Below are positions 25,201-37,524 of a DNA stretch of 64,000 nt, piece by piece. The position numbers and the translations under genes are program-made. The notes beneath the pieces were generated by a model that saw only the letters and a list, made by a program, of their open reading frames with translations, did no database searches and was not told the origin of the DNA. Position 1 is the first letter of the stretch. Every line of letters begins with the position of its first letter. Source of the stretch: Cloeon dipterum (Eukaryota; Arthropoda; Insecta; Ephemeroptera; Baetidae); NCBI RefSeq assembly GCF_949628265.1, contig NC_088789.1, forward strand, positions 16,050,886 to 16,114,885. The letters run 5' to 3'.

Positions 25201-28200
25201 TTGGTCCATTGTACAGGCAAACTTCTCCATCAAGCTTTCTTTTTTGACAATTTCCATTTGATTGCTATATCCATTTGTAAGTTAAAATCTTTTAAGAGTA
25301 CCACCTCATAAATTATAACAATTTAGCATTTCAACTACATTTGTTATAAATTCTTATTTTTCACTTATTCAGTTCATCACTTTCGATCACATAAAACGAA
25401 TAAATAATGTAACTAAAGTAGAGAATGAGCATCGTGTATTGTGTCCTCTTGAGTCTTGTGGCAATTTTTTAATGTTTTATTGAAGCAGGAGAATTCGATC
25501 CGGCCAAGTGTGGTTGATATTTAATAATAAGAACAGCAGAGAGGCTTCTTGACATTCACCGGTCCTTTCTTGTACATGCATGTGAACGCTGCTGTACAGA
25601 GGCGACTACTGCGTCTCATTTTCCTTCTGTTCGCCTAACAACTGAGACGATGCTGATTTATTTCCATCGATCTTGTCCTACACATCTCGGCTGAGCTTGA
25701 GAACCGCAATGCAGACGTAATAAAGTTTATTTTTTGCATATTTCCAGATATTTTTTCATTTGGGAAATGTAAAGAAAGCAGGTTAATTTATTAACACCCT
25801 TGATTTATTTTTGCAGACTTTGATGATTCGTCCAACCACTTTAATATTATTTTAAAGTCAAAAACTTAAGTGTGAAAGTTTAATTTTTACGATTTTTACT
25901 AAAAGCCCTGCACTTACAATCATAGTGCCACAAAAAATGTGGAATTCATTAATTAATCAAGAGTTTTAAACAAAAACTGAGTAAAATGCGGTGCGAGGGG
26001 AATTTATGTGTGCCGGCCGGTTGGTCGTTGATGATGATGATATACCTGGTCTCGTCGGCGCGCTGGTGCCATTCGTTCATGAAGGTAAAGAGTGAGATTC
26101 GAATCAGCCATCTGAAGAGTACGAACAATTACGCAATCGTGCCTGAGCTGCGGTAACAGGTCGGCCTTGTTTTCATCCAACACTTCATCCCAAGAAAAGT
26201 AGCTGAACAGTGACACACGCCGTGCAGCTCGATTTTAATCCCATCGATTGGTAGTTTAAGCGTGTGATGAATATTATATTATACATGGAATGAAGTCACT
26301 TTCATTAAAATGCAACTTTGCCAGCTGCAAAGTGGAGGCTTAAAATTCAATTAAGAATATATTATCGTGCATAAAAAGTAGCAAACTCTGCATCTGGACT
26401 AAAGACTAACAACTAACTTTGCTGTTAATATGGCATTTTAATTATTAAGTTTAATTTTAAAGATTATTAATTTCAACTAAAAAACCGGATGCAAATTATT
26501 CCAAAACTTGAAGTTAAAAAACACTATAAAAGTGTTTAAGGTGGATTTTAATAAAATTTTAACAGGAGAAACTTTTCTTTCAATTTAATGTTGAAAGAAT
26601 ACACCTTATAAAAAAATTGCCGAACAGTTCTCATTGTTCTTAGCGTATAACAATTTAAACGTGACTTTTCAAATTTTTTACTCACGGAAGTTTTATATGA
26701 TAATGATGAAACACTGATTGGTCGGAACAAAAATAGTATGCAAATACGCTTCTGAATAATTCCTATTGTGAAAATTTCCTACGCCGTGAAAATGTATAAA
26801 CTGTTAGTATATCAAAGCTAGTGTTGTATATAAATCGTTTAAAATGTGCCACTTTCCATCTTTGAAGCTTATGTATTGGTAGTACACAGATCAATTAAAA
26901 ACTAAATGCTGTGCAAGCTTCGTCCTTGACAATACAAATTTGGTAAAAAATGCCAACACATTATCATGAATGTATATGAGGAAACAAGACAGAATAATAA
27001 ATTAACAATTTGACACCAAGAGCTGCTCCAGGAAAGACGAAAGGTTGTTAATTTTTCTCGATTTTCTGTTCTGCGTGGTGAGGAAAACGCCGCTCCAGGG
27101 CGCATGCATTACAAACAAGGCGCGTCGCTGGCTCACTTAAAGAGGACGGGCCTAATTTGGCGCAATTTAATTCCAGCTGCTAGTTTTCTGAGGATGTTCT
27201 TGTGGCGTGACACTGAGAGGTCAAAGACAAGGACATATGCCAGCGATCAGCGACTCAAAAATGCCACAACACTCTTAATTATGAACACACAAAAAACTCG
27301 CGCGCCCAGGTTAATACAAACATGAAAAATAAAAGTTTTGCGGAGTTCTCCAAATGAGAGCGTTGCTTTGATCACGTCGTCCCTTTTTTTTGGTGCTGAC
27401 GTGAGAATAAAAGTGGTTTTGAAGCTCTACTGGCTTTTAATTTGTAGCATTGGATGGTGTTTAATTGACGGTTACATATTTTTACTTAAATTAATAAGCA
27501 GAAAGACCATAAACGCTTTATTTGACCATGAAAGTGATATTTATAAATTAATATTAGTTGCATATTAACAAATTTCTTAGTGTGCAGGCCATGAATTTCC
27601 TTGTGGTGTAAAAGTGTGTAGGTAGAAAATAAGCGGAAAAGAGGCTTTCCTCACAACTTCCCGAACACGCCATCCATAATAACGTCGTATCAGATCCAGT
27701 TTCAGGCAGATCTTAAACTCCGCCTAAGTGTTGAAGCACAAAAATCGAGCAGTGAGAGTGATTCACTTGTGCATCCTCTGATGTAATAGCACTCCCAAGT
27801 GAACGCGTTTCCCTATTGTGCGGTGTTTAATATTTCCTGTTTTTTGACGCATCACGATCATTCTGGGATCAGCTCACAGAGAACCACACCTGTTGACGCT
27901 CAGCGCTGGAATGAAAAGGCACCTGAATGGCAGCGAACGCAACGAGCCAAATATGATAATCTCCCTGAAAGCAATAATTTATCCTTTGTGGCGCGCGGCC
28001 GACGTGAATTTTACCTTTAACATATATGTAACGCGGCACACAAAGAGCCGAGCAAACCGAAAGTTGCTATCGCATCTGTTTAAATTTAAAGCGAATTCCT
28101 TTCTCAATCCGCTAGCTGTGGGATTGGTCAGGTGGTTCTGAAGCGATTTTTTAACTCAATTATCCAGCTTCACAATGGAAATGGAAATTTCTACTGGAAC

Positions 28201-31092
28201 ACACAGTGTATTAAAAAATTCTAGGGTTGGGTTTCTGCTCTCATTTATTTCCAAAAACAATGGCGAAAATTTATATAGCTGTTTATTCTCACAATTTGAT
28301 TATAAATGAAAAAATAGAATCTCTGTTGAAAGGTTGGTACCGCGTAGACCTATTCAGCTAACTAGAGGAACCCAAGACTAGTCGAGCGGTGGCGAAATTT
28401 GGAATTCTGACCATTAGAAACTAAAATATGGGCGTGATGGCAATATTTTCAAAAACCTGAAATATACCATAATTTTGTATACTGTTTCTTTTTAATAAAA
28501 AATTCAGGCAAAATGCCATTCCAGATTTTTACGTTTCAAAGATGACTGAGTCAAAATTGAAAATATTCATTTTCAAATTTGAGTTCCATTTCAGGAATTC
28601 AACTTTAGTGACCTTTCCTGGACATAGGCTCAGATGGTTTAACGTTATACCATCCGTGAATTTCCAAATGACTATATTAGTTTCGTAGTTTGTAGCTTGA
28701 CCCACGCTCTGATACTCGTGGAAAATTGTCCATTGCGAGCAACGGAGCGAATCTTCAAAACCCCCTAATATTACTTGCTGCTATATATAGTGATAGTTTC
28801 AGAGTCCCAAAAAAGGAGCACGCGCTTACATACAGCGCTTGTAGCGAAACTTTTCCCAGGTTGTGAGAAGCGCGGCGGTGACCAAAAAGCAAAACTGGTT
28901 TCTTGTTTGAGAATTACAATAATATTATAATGAGAATAAACATGAATAATAAAGCTGACACAAAACCTTACTTGCGTGAAAAATAGTTTTTGTGTGATGA
29001 CGAGCCAATACACATTTCCTTCTAAAGTATTTTTTCTAGGACTATATTTATATAATTTTTCTTTTAAAATCAAGAGGAGTTTACTTTTTAATTTCGAAGA
29101 TGATAGTCGAATCGAAAGTGATCATTGAGACATGCACTTTCGGTGTGCGTAGTGCTCAATGAACGGACTCGTACTGCGCAACCACATTAAATATGATCCA
29201 TTATTTCTACACACGATTACGATTACAACTGTACGTGCCAAGTGAATGGATAAGTTTCCAACAATTACGTTTAATGCAACATACCATGGTATATTTCGAG
29301 CACTTTTATTCAACGTCTCAATTGAATTATTTTTAACCAAACTATTGGCTACCATTGTTGAGCGCAAGCTTTGCGTGCACTTGCAATGTGAGACTCCGAG
29401 TGATGTTTGGGGGGTCGAGTGCGCGATAATTTGCACTGGTCTACGTTTGACTCTCTGCATTGCAATTACTTGGTCCATTCGGATTTAGGTGGATTGCGAA
29501 AACTTTCCGACTCGCTAATACTTGCTAGTTTGCACCTTTGCAGCGTGCGTGAATTAATTTCACTGGGCGAATGTCTTGCGGTTCAATAAAAGACCTCGGT
29601 GCGGGGGTAGTGACATGAGCTGGTCCTTTTCTGGAGTGAGCTTCCTCCAATGAGGCCCGCGCGCCTATGTTATTCGTTCGCGATGTGGTTGGGACGTGGG
29701 GTTTTCGTGAGTTTACTTTGCGAGGTTGCCCATTTCAAAAAATGTGAACCGTTAAAAAAGTAAGCAATCAAAAATTGATTTTTGTGGTATGCATACATAA
29801 AATTTGATCTGGCTTTCTTACTAAAGCTTGTAAAAAAAGCTGAATGCCTCTCGTCATAACGGCCGCTATATTTAAATTTTGATGAAACGTGGTTTGAATT
29901 AAAAAAAGAATCATTTTTTGTATCTTTAAAAAATTTTCAAACTATTTTTAATCGAGGCTGTTTTTTGTTAATTTGATGCTGCAAACTCTACTCGTCAAGT
30001 TAATAGAATATCACATGATACTTGAACTGTTCTACATTCAGAAATTTCCAAAACTAGATTGTTCTCTTTTAAATTTACATCGCTCAATCATTCTGCATTA
30101 TATGTGTATGGCTAAAAAAGCTCAAAATATATTTTTTACTTTGGTATGTAGGCAACCGGCATTTGGTCCCCGCCAACCCGGTTGCATACGTGTAAATATT
30201 GACTGGTCATGATTTTTCTCGAAATTATAAAACAATGTTCCTTAATTAGATTCAATTTTCCCTTTCTTTAACACTTAGGCGCACCCTAATTATTATTATT
30301 CGTTATTAAGTTACTTGAAATCTTCATTGACAATGCAAAGGACGGCAATAAAACTTTTTCCAGTCAAGATGATTAAACCCTAAACGGCACAGGGCCCACT
30401 CATGACCACGAAGAAAAGCTAGCCAACTCACTTTTAATCAAACTGCACTTAAAATTTGTGAAATTCTTAATTACCATATAGCTCATGAGTCATGATTCAA
30501 AGAAATAAAAATATACTGCTGATACCCAACTACCTGAGCATTTGACAAGAATTAAATAGAGCAGCTTTCCATCGTAAGGGATTTGAAATAAAGAACTATT
30601 TTTCTGCGCACTACGTTTTGCTGGCCCTTTGATCTTCAACGGGTTTTTAATTTTATGATTGTCTTTGTACCATTCAGCATGAAAATAACCAGATGTAGAT
30701 ACATTATTCTTCAGAAGAAATATCCGAATTTTTAGCGTAAATGTGTTGATAGGTATGATAAAGAGTTCCAGTATGTCCATAATATTAGCGAGTTTATTTG
30801 TAAGACTTAAAAATACACCAATCGGTTACAATTCTAAAGTCTTAAGCATGAAAGAGCTTATACTCGGCTTAGAGTAGTAAAAATGAAAATAATTGATCAG
30901 TTTAAAAATGACAAGACAGTGGTTTTTGTAGATCACACAAAAGCGATCACTCCAATCATACAGATTTTCAATACTTTCAAGTTGTTAGTTTTAATGCAAA
31001 GAAAATAAATATGAAACATCAAGCCCAATAAGGTTGCATTGAGACACCACAGAGTGTGGCAGGGCTTCTGTTTGTTTGCGTTTAGAAATGTT

Positions 31093-33944
31093 TTAACCGA
31101 GGCTCTCGACCGCAGTTGTAGTGATGCCTTTTCGGCCAGTATTGATGGTAGTCTTGAATTGCTCAGGCACGGCATACTCCATCTGTAAACACAAGGACAA
31201 AATTTTTAAAATAAAACTATTTGCAACTGGCAGATATCGTACATAGTCGCCCGATTGGTCAGGAATCATTATGTTCATTTCAGAAGACTTCGACGAGATG
31301 ATTTCCACGTTTACAGACTGCTCGTTCAGGTACATTTGGCAGCCATCCGTCTTTTCCACTGTAACGGTGGGAACGGTGCCCAAAACCTGAGAAGAATTTG
31401 AATTGTTACTTAGCCAAAGGAGGTCCCCGATTTAAAACAAACCTGCATCTGCACAGACTGGCAGTTGACAAACTCAACTGACGAGACAAGCGAGTCAAAA
31501 ACTACAGCAGACTTTTTGCACGAGTCCATCACCACGGAGTTGAGCTTTCCCTTGATGGTGAGCACGCAATCCTCGCATTTGAACATGTAGACCACGTTGT
31601 TCATCTCAACCTGATCGATGACCAAATCTTTGCGGCCCTTGTGGTATTCCTACACAAATACAAAACTTTTAAGAGACAGGACTCCAGTGCAGTATAAATA
31701 TAATTTCAATGCAATTTAAAAAATAAGGTGTGCTTTAGATTACTGTCACAAAAACCAATAGAAATAACACCAAATTTGATGTCCTAAGTCATGGTTAAAA
31801 GTCGCTACTGTTTAATTTGATTAGTAGTTTTATAATTTAGTTTTGGAAATGACCTCAGGATTTTAGAATTTTGAAAATGTGTTTAACCGTTTTCCCGTTA
31901 CATGAAGTGTAAACTATTGTGAAAGTTTCAGAGTGGTTTTCTCTGTTGTTTGCAATAGTTTCCACTTAAAACTTAAACAAACACATTCTTTTACTTTTTT
32001 AAATGTTTTTCAAAAGTCCACTCCAAGTTATAACAATCAATTTTGCACAAACTGAACACCGTTAGACTCTTCTCGACCTCTCCCGACCAGATGAAGGGTG
32101 TAGGGGTGCTTACCCCTACCCCTTTCAGCCCGGTCAGAATTTTAATAGCAAAAATTTTGGGCTTAGATATATTTTAGATTATCCAAATCATTATATCAAT
32201 TATTGAAAGATAGTATTTGGAAGTGGAGCAACAATTTTTCGTGAACATATTCAAAATGGATTTTCTTGAACTTAAAGATCAAATTGTTTGTACTCACCAC
32301 AATCCACTTTTTTCCTTCCTTGGCCATGAGCGGCGGTTTGGAGACTGGCGCACTCACAGCTTTGCCTCCAGATGAAGCACTTCCAGGGGGAGCCTTGAAC
32401 GGAGCAGGTCCTGATCTGAGCGATGGGTTCTTATGAGTCTGCATGTCAGCAGTCACCTTCTTGAGTCCTTTATTAAATATACTTTAGAATCATTGTACAA
32501 AAAAAATTATATTCGGTTTACCACTGGTAATATCGGCGCCCTTATTAATCTCTGCAAAAAGTGCTGAGCGATCATTGCTGGCGTCTCCGTTGGACACGTT
32601 CAGCTGGCTCATGTCCAGGACTGGGGGAGGCGGAGGACAGCCAGGTGGCGGCGGTGGCGGAGCGCCACCAGTCGCCTGCTGCTTTCCAGCCCACACAAGT
32701 CCGGTGGTGTGGTGCTGCTTGATGAACTGCTGCAGCGCGGTCAGTGCTTGGACCCATCCATGCACCCAATCAACGTGCACTTTATCCCTACAATACCGGT
32801 GAGATGTTAAAATGGTGTGTCTAAATATTATCATAGAAATGCGTACTTTTCCTTCCACTCCTTAAGTACTCTGTTGGTGTAAAACTGGCCGGCGTCGTTC
32901 ATCTCCTTCACATAAGGTCCAGGCGTCGGTGACTGTAGATATTAAAATAGCAACTCGCGTTTTGCTTGTATCACAAAATTTACTTACCACAGCAATCCAG
33001 CCGAGAGCGGGGATGCTCTCGGAGATGGCGCTCAAGTGGTTGAACAGCTTGGAAGCGCGGTTCTTCTCGCGGAACTGCTGGATGGCCGAGATCTGGTCAG
33101 ACGTGGGTTTCAGCAGGGTCTGAAGCTGAGCTGCGGCAGGTGCAGCACTGGTGCTGGCCATCTCCAAGTATGCCCTCTGCACGCTGTAAAAATATATAAT
33201 GAGCTTCATGTCAAGCACAATAATAAACTTAATAATTCCATTTTTTAATATATGAAGAAAAATGGACATCCCTTGTTGAAAGTTGTCATTTTATTCCTCC
33301 AACAAAGCAAGTTTGTGCCATGAATTTATTCCTTATTTTCTGTGTAGTTTTGACTGTATGAATTTATTATTTTTTTACTATTCCACGAAACAAGGCAACA
33401 GTTGACATCCAAAATTAGCAGGCATAAATAAAAAAAAACACGACTCTCAATAGGAATGGCCAATTCTCTCTTCTTCCTCTAGCATATTTTTTTTAGAATG
33501 AAGCTCACCTGAATGCCTTTCGCACCAGGTCGGCGTGAGTAGCCACATCCCCTCCGATTTTCGTCGAGGCATCAAAGTACGCGGCCAGTGGCCCTTGCAG
33601 GATTTCGTCAAAAGCCTGCACTGATGCACTCATTGCGCAGATTCCACCTGCAAACCAAAAGCATAGCCAAAATTAGTTGCAAATCATCGCGAGTCGAACA
33701 GGAAAACGACGAGTCAAGCAAATAAATCAAAATCACGGACAGAAAAGTCAGGGAAATTTCAAGGGCATTCAAGGGCAGTGCAAGGCTCACTCAAAACCAA
33801 ACGAGGGGTGCACTCTGCCTTACGCGGGGGCGCCGTCGGGGCTAAAGGGGCGGGCTGGGGGCCCGGAGGCAGCATCGACTCGAGGCGGGTGGCAACAGCC
33901 TCCAGCCGGCCCACCAACGCCTCCAAAACGCCGGCATCGGCCAT
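31093..33944 (-). CDS. capt: Adenylyl cyclase-associated protein (CAP/Srv2, capulet), canonical isoform
   Basis: Cytosolic actin regulator that recycles cofilin-bound actin. Minus-strand exons: 33791-33944, 33509-33647, 32988-33183, 32847-32932, 32522-32787, 32298-32467, 31443-31649, 31243-31386 and 31093-31182; all phases agree, giving 483 residues (human CAP1 is 475). Residues 1-50 carry the N-terminal helix pattern ([19 protein letters not shown]). The helical folded domain follows ([33 protein letters not shown]). A polyproline profilin-binding segment lies in exon 5, then a WH2-like segment ending THKNPSLR, then the C-terminal beta-sheet CARP domain ([48 protein letters not shown]). The second exon also contains an internal Met ([12 protein letters not shown]), so a shorter start is possible. 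A second coding first exon at 35042-35264 is described separately. Confidence 0.95.
32085..32135 (-). repeat. Imperfect stem-loop in a capulet intron
   Basis: The left arm starting GACCAGATGAAGGG and the right arm ending CCTTTCAGCCCGGTC pair around an inner stem TAGGGGT/ACCCCTA with a 4-base loop (GCTT). It lies in the intron between the exons 32298-32467 and 31443-31649. It could be a foldback element or a small-RNA precursor; pairing is about 20 of 25 bp by eye. Confidence 0.45.
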
Positions 33945-35041
33945 TTGCCAAAGCAAATTCCCAGAAAACTGAAGCGAGATAGAGTGCGTTTAAATCCAAA
34001 ATTATGAGCGACGGTGTTTGGCGTTTTTAGTGCGATCCGCGCAAGAGGTTTCCCGCAGACTAATAATTGCCAGTTGCGCGCGGGACGAATTTAGCCTCTC
34101 TGCTGGAGGAACAAGACGCGAGAGTTCAGACATTTTTCTCAATCCGGCTACACCGGTTTCAGACTTCAGTCAGCTGGAGAAGTGGAAGCAAAATTCAAAC
34201 TGCATCTTACAGTGCATCTCATTTTTTTAATTTATCACTGCCGCTTGGATCAAAGCCAAGAGGGGAATGCAGTCAGGAAATCAGAGGCTTCAATCCTAAC
34301 TGGATATTTAGAATAATTTTGATAAATAGTTACTTTAGGTAGAAATTTTAAAATTAAACTTCAACAGAAAAAATGGAGGGTTCATTAAATGCAGGAAAAT
34401 TGATAAATATAGTATCAACAAAACCGCAAATATTCTATATCTTAAAATTTTTCATATTTGGAAGAAATGTCGAACTACTGATATTTCATAGTTTTTCCTA
34501 TGGGCTGATTGACACAATGAACTTATCAGAAGTGTTGCATGTTTTTGCCACACAATCAAAGTAGAGATAAAAGAGAAATAAACAAGACAATGAAGAGCAT
34601 TTTGTAATGAGGACATTTTTATCAGATTAATTATCGCTTTGTGACAAATTGAAAGAGTAACCATCCTTAATATGGCATTTACATATTATATTATTCAACG
34701 AAAAATCCGATATTTAAAATCGCTTTAGGATATAATTACTGAAGTAAATAGCTGACAAAACAAATAATAAGTAGTGTTACTAACGTCGTTATATGAACTA
34801 GAGTGAACCCGTTTATTCAAGCCGATCGAGTTACCCTATGCTGCGACATGAAAAAAATTCACTTCTGCTTTTCGTATTATTGTTTCTGTAATTTGATAAA
34901 GCGTGAAACATAATAAAGTGCAAGCAGCGCAGTTGGTCGTGCCACGCCCAAACAGGAAAAAAGCCGGTTTCGGCCTCAAATCGCCGGAGCGGAAATTCCT
35001 CTCGACCGATAAACTCGGTGGCGAGATAAGCAGTCGCTCAC

Positions 35042-35264
35042 CTTCCCTGAAGAAGCGGAGGCGGCTCTCGCGGAGGCGGTCGCGCGCCCCCGGCGACGGC
35101 TCCTCGACACTCTCTGTCTCTGCGGCGGCGGGTGCAGCCTCCGGAGGCGGCGAGGGCGGCGCCCTCTGCACAACGGGCGCGGGTGCCGGAACCGCCGCCG
35201 GGGGCGGCTCTTCGGCAGGGGGCTCCGGGGAGTCGGGGGCCTTCTTGGGGCGGCAGCACAACAT
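35042..35264 (-). CDS. capt: Alternative coding first exon of capulet
   Basis: An open frame begins at ATG 35264-35262 on the minus strand and ends at a strong donor (GGGAAG followed by GTGAGC) at 35042. It is 223 bases, so it ends in phase 1, exactly like the canonical first exon at 33791-33944. Both can therefore splice to the exon starting at 33647, giving a 506-residue protein here. The encoded 74 residues start MLCCRPKK, with two adjacent cysteines next to basic residues (a plausible palmitoylation site), then a long Pro/Ala/Glu-rich stretch and a basic helix (RDRLRESRLRFFRE). No ATG-led frame on the opposite strand is convincing. Membrane anchoring is an inference; the phase match is seen directly. 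Confidence 0.65.
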
Positions 35265-37524
35265 CGCCTGCCCCCACGTGCGACGCCCCCAAGAGCTGCT
35301 CGCACTGAACCGGCAGCGCCGCCGCCACCGCAGCCGAGAACCGGTTTACCAAACAACCGCGGCGCACGAACCACCCCCGAAATGAGTCACCCCCTTCACA
35401 GAGAGCAACCCCCCTTCGCCATAATATTTTCGGCTGCCGGAATAAATGCGCTGCCGAGAGAGATCACGTCATGGCTAAAACTGCGCTGGGTGCTGCGAGA
35501 TCAGAAATAATAATCGGCCTGCGGTGAAGTTTAACGGTAAACTTCGGTGCCGGATGCGCGCATGCTGGCTCGCTGCTTTTCAAGTTTATTTTTGCATTTA
35601 GTTTTCGATGGGCCAGTGCACAAATTACTAGCGTCAGAGCCGCCAGACGGAAATTTTGATAACCAAATATGCAAAATATTTATAGGATAAGAAAGAATCG
35701 CAGACACACCGGCCATCAAATAAAATAAATGTTATCCACTGTCGAAATTATCGCAAAAATATTTTTACGAAAGAAAATAACAAATTGCAATTATTGTTCA
35801 TTAAACCATTATTAAACTATCTCAAGCTCCAGCAAATAATATTATGTTGATGAATTGTTTGCTTTTTATTTTTAAGTGATTAATTATGTTAATGGAATAA
35901 AATAAAACGCAATAAATTGCCTTGGCGTAATATTGCGTTATTTTTTTGCTAAGGCACCATCTGACTTCATATTAAAAATTTATGTACTTTAAATTTACTA
36001 TCACGCGTGCACCATAGTGTTCACAATTCTCATTAATGCTCTCATCATGTATAAAAATTTAGCATTACTAAGTTAGCGCTTTCACAATAAATTTGACAAA
36101 CGAATCCTCTTAAGTCTGATAGTTTTTTTTTTTTTTTGTAATGGTGTCTATCGCAGTTAAGAGAGTTTGAACTTTAAAGGAAATTTTTAAGAAACCCCAT
36201 TTTTATTAATGCTAGAGGATGACTAATTAATTCTAGGCGATGACTCAAATTTCTAAACATTCTTCGCCTTTTTAAAACATAGAACAATTCAAATTCACGA
36301 TAAATTTTAGAACGTGTAACACGGCCGGATCAATTATAGCCACTGGCAAAAAGCCATAATCTTGGCGTAATATTGTTCGCCACAATTATACACCACTGCT
36401 GGTGGCATGGTCCAGTTATTCAAAATAAATTAGGCTAAAAGCATTCATGTGTAGTACTTATAATTATATTTTAGGTTTCTGCTTTATACTCAAATATTTT
36501 TGCAGGCCAATATTCACAAGATAACAATATTTATGTAATAAAATTGCACGCCAGTTCCCATTTCCCACAGTCAATTATTGTGGTGTAAATAAGTATAAAA
36601 GAAGATTATTATTATTCTTTAAAACTATACCTGTCTAAATAACAGTAAATTTTGTTGGAAGCGGTTTTGTGGCACAAATCAAGTGGTTTGCTAACAGGAA
36701 ATGAAAAGTTTCGAGATAAAACAATGTTTTAGAATGAATCACCCGGCCAAAGCGAAGGGTGTGCCGGCTTGGTAGATTTCCAGCCAAATTCAGCCCTGAG
36801 CATTAAGAAACTGTTCGAAAATGTTTGCTAATGCGTGATAAACGTCGAAAAATACTTAATGCAATTCAAAATGTTCAATTCTACTGCGAAAATATTAAGA
36901 TTTCAGCTAAAATCGTACCTACCTTTCAACAGAGAGGCGAAACGTCTGTATCAGTGTGACAGCTGAATTGCTATCAATGGTGCCAACCTTGAAAAGTTGA
37001 TCGTGGTGCGAGAATACATTTAAAAGGGTAGACATTGACAAATTGCAAAAATGCATATAACTGATATTATTTCGAAAACTTCTCTCAAAATAAAATTTAT
37101 TAATTTAACATGTGAAAAGGAAATGATTAGGGATTGATTTAAGACATATTACTATTATCTCTGTAATTCATATAGTAATATAATTAAGGTGTGTTCCTTT
37201 ACGTTAGTAAATAATGCTTTTATTTATGCTCCCATCATTGCAATACCAAAATAATCAACAATAATATGTTATGGTTAATCAAAGATGGGAATAATTTAAT
37301 AAATAAATATTGTAAAAACAAAAACAACTAAAATGTTTTTCCTGTCATGTTGAAATCAGTGTAGAGGAACAGAAATTAAAATAAATAACAAGTTTTAGTA
37401 AAGAAAATTATAGCAATAATTATTATTTCATTACAATTTGAAATCGCACAAAGAATACACATGAGACACATCTGCGCGTGGTACACTTTACATAATAATT
37501 GAGGGTGCAAAGAGAAAACTAGAA
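35265..37524. other. Intergenic between capulet and Derlin-2
   Basis: GC-rich promoter-like DNA just above the alternative capulet exon (to about 35400), then strongly AT-rich sequence with a T15 run at about 36123-36137. An identical 15-mer (CTTGGCGTAATATTG) occurs at 35921-35935 and 36361-36375. No gene was recognised. Confidence 0.45.

Larger units (their letters stand above)
16602..31092. other. About 14.5 kb without convincing coding exons
   Basis: Between the aquaporin promoter and the end of the capulet gene I find only short scattered open frames (the longest 176 codons at 24175-24705) without domains, splice continuity or conserved motifs. It holds low-complexity tracts: a pyrimidine-rich run near 22232-22280, an AT palindrome at 22215-22240, and a GC-rich island at about 22590-22760. 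It could contain distal regulatory DNA, noncoding transcripts or UTR exons that cannot be called by eye. Confidence 0.45.

Noticed and set aside
34903-35385. 160-codon + strand frame rich in Gly/Ser/Arg
   Set aside because: It is the antisense of the GC-rich alternative first exon of capulet, whose own strand has a start codon, a strong donor and the right phase.
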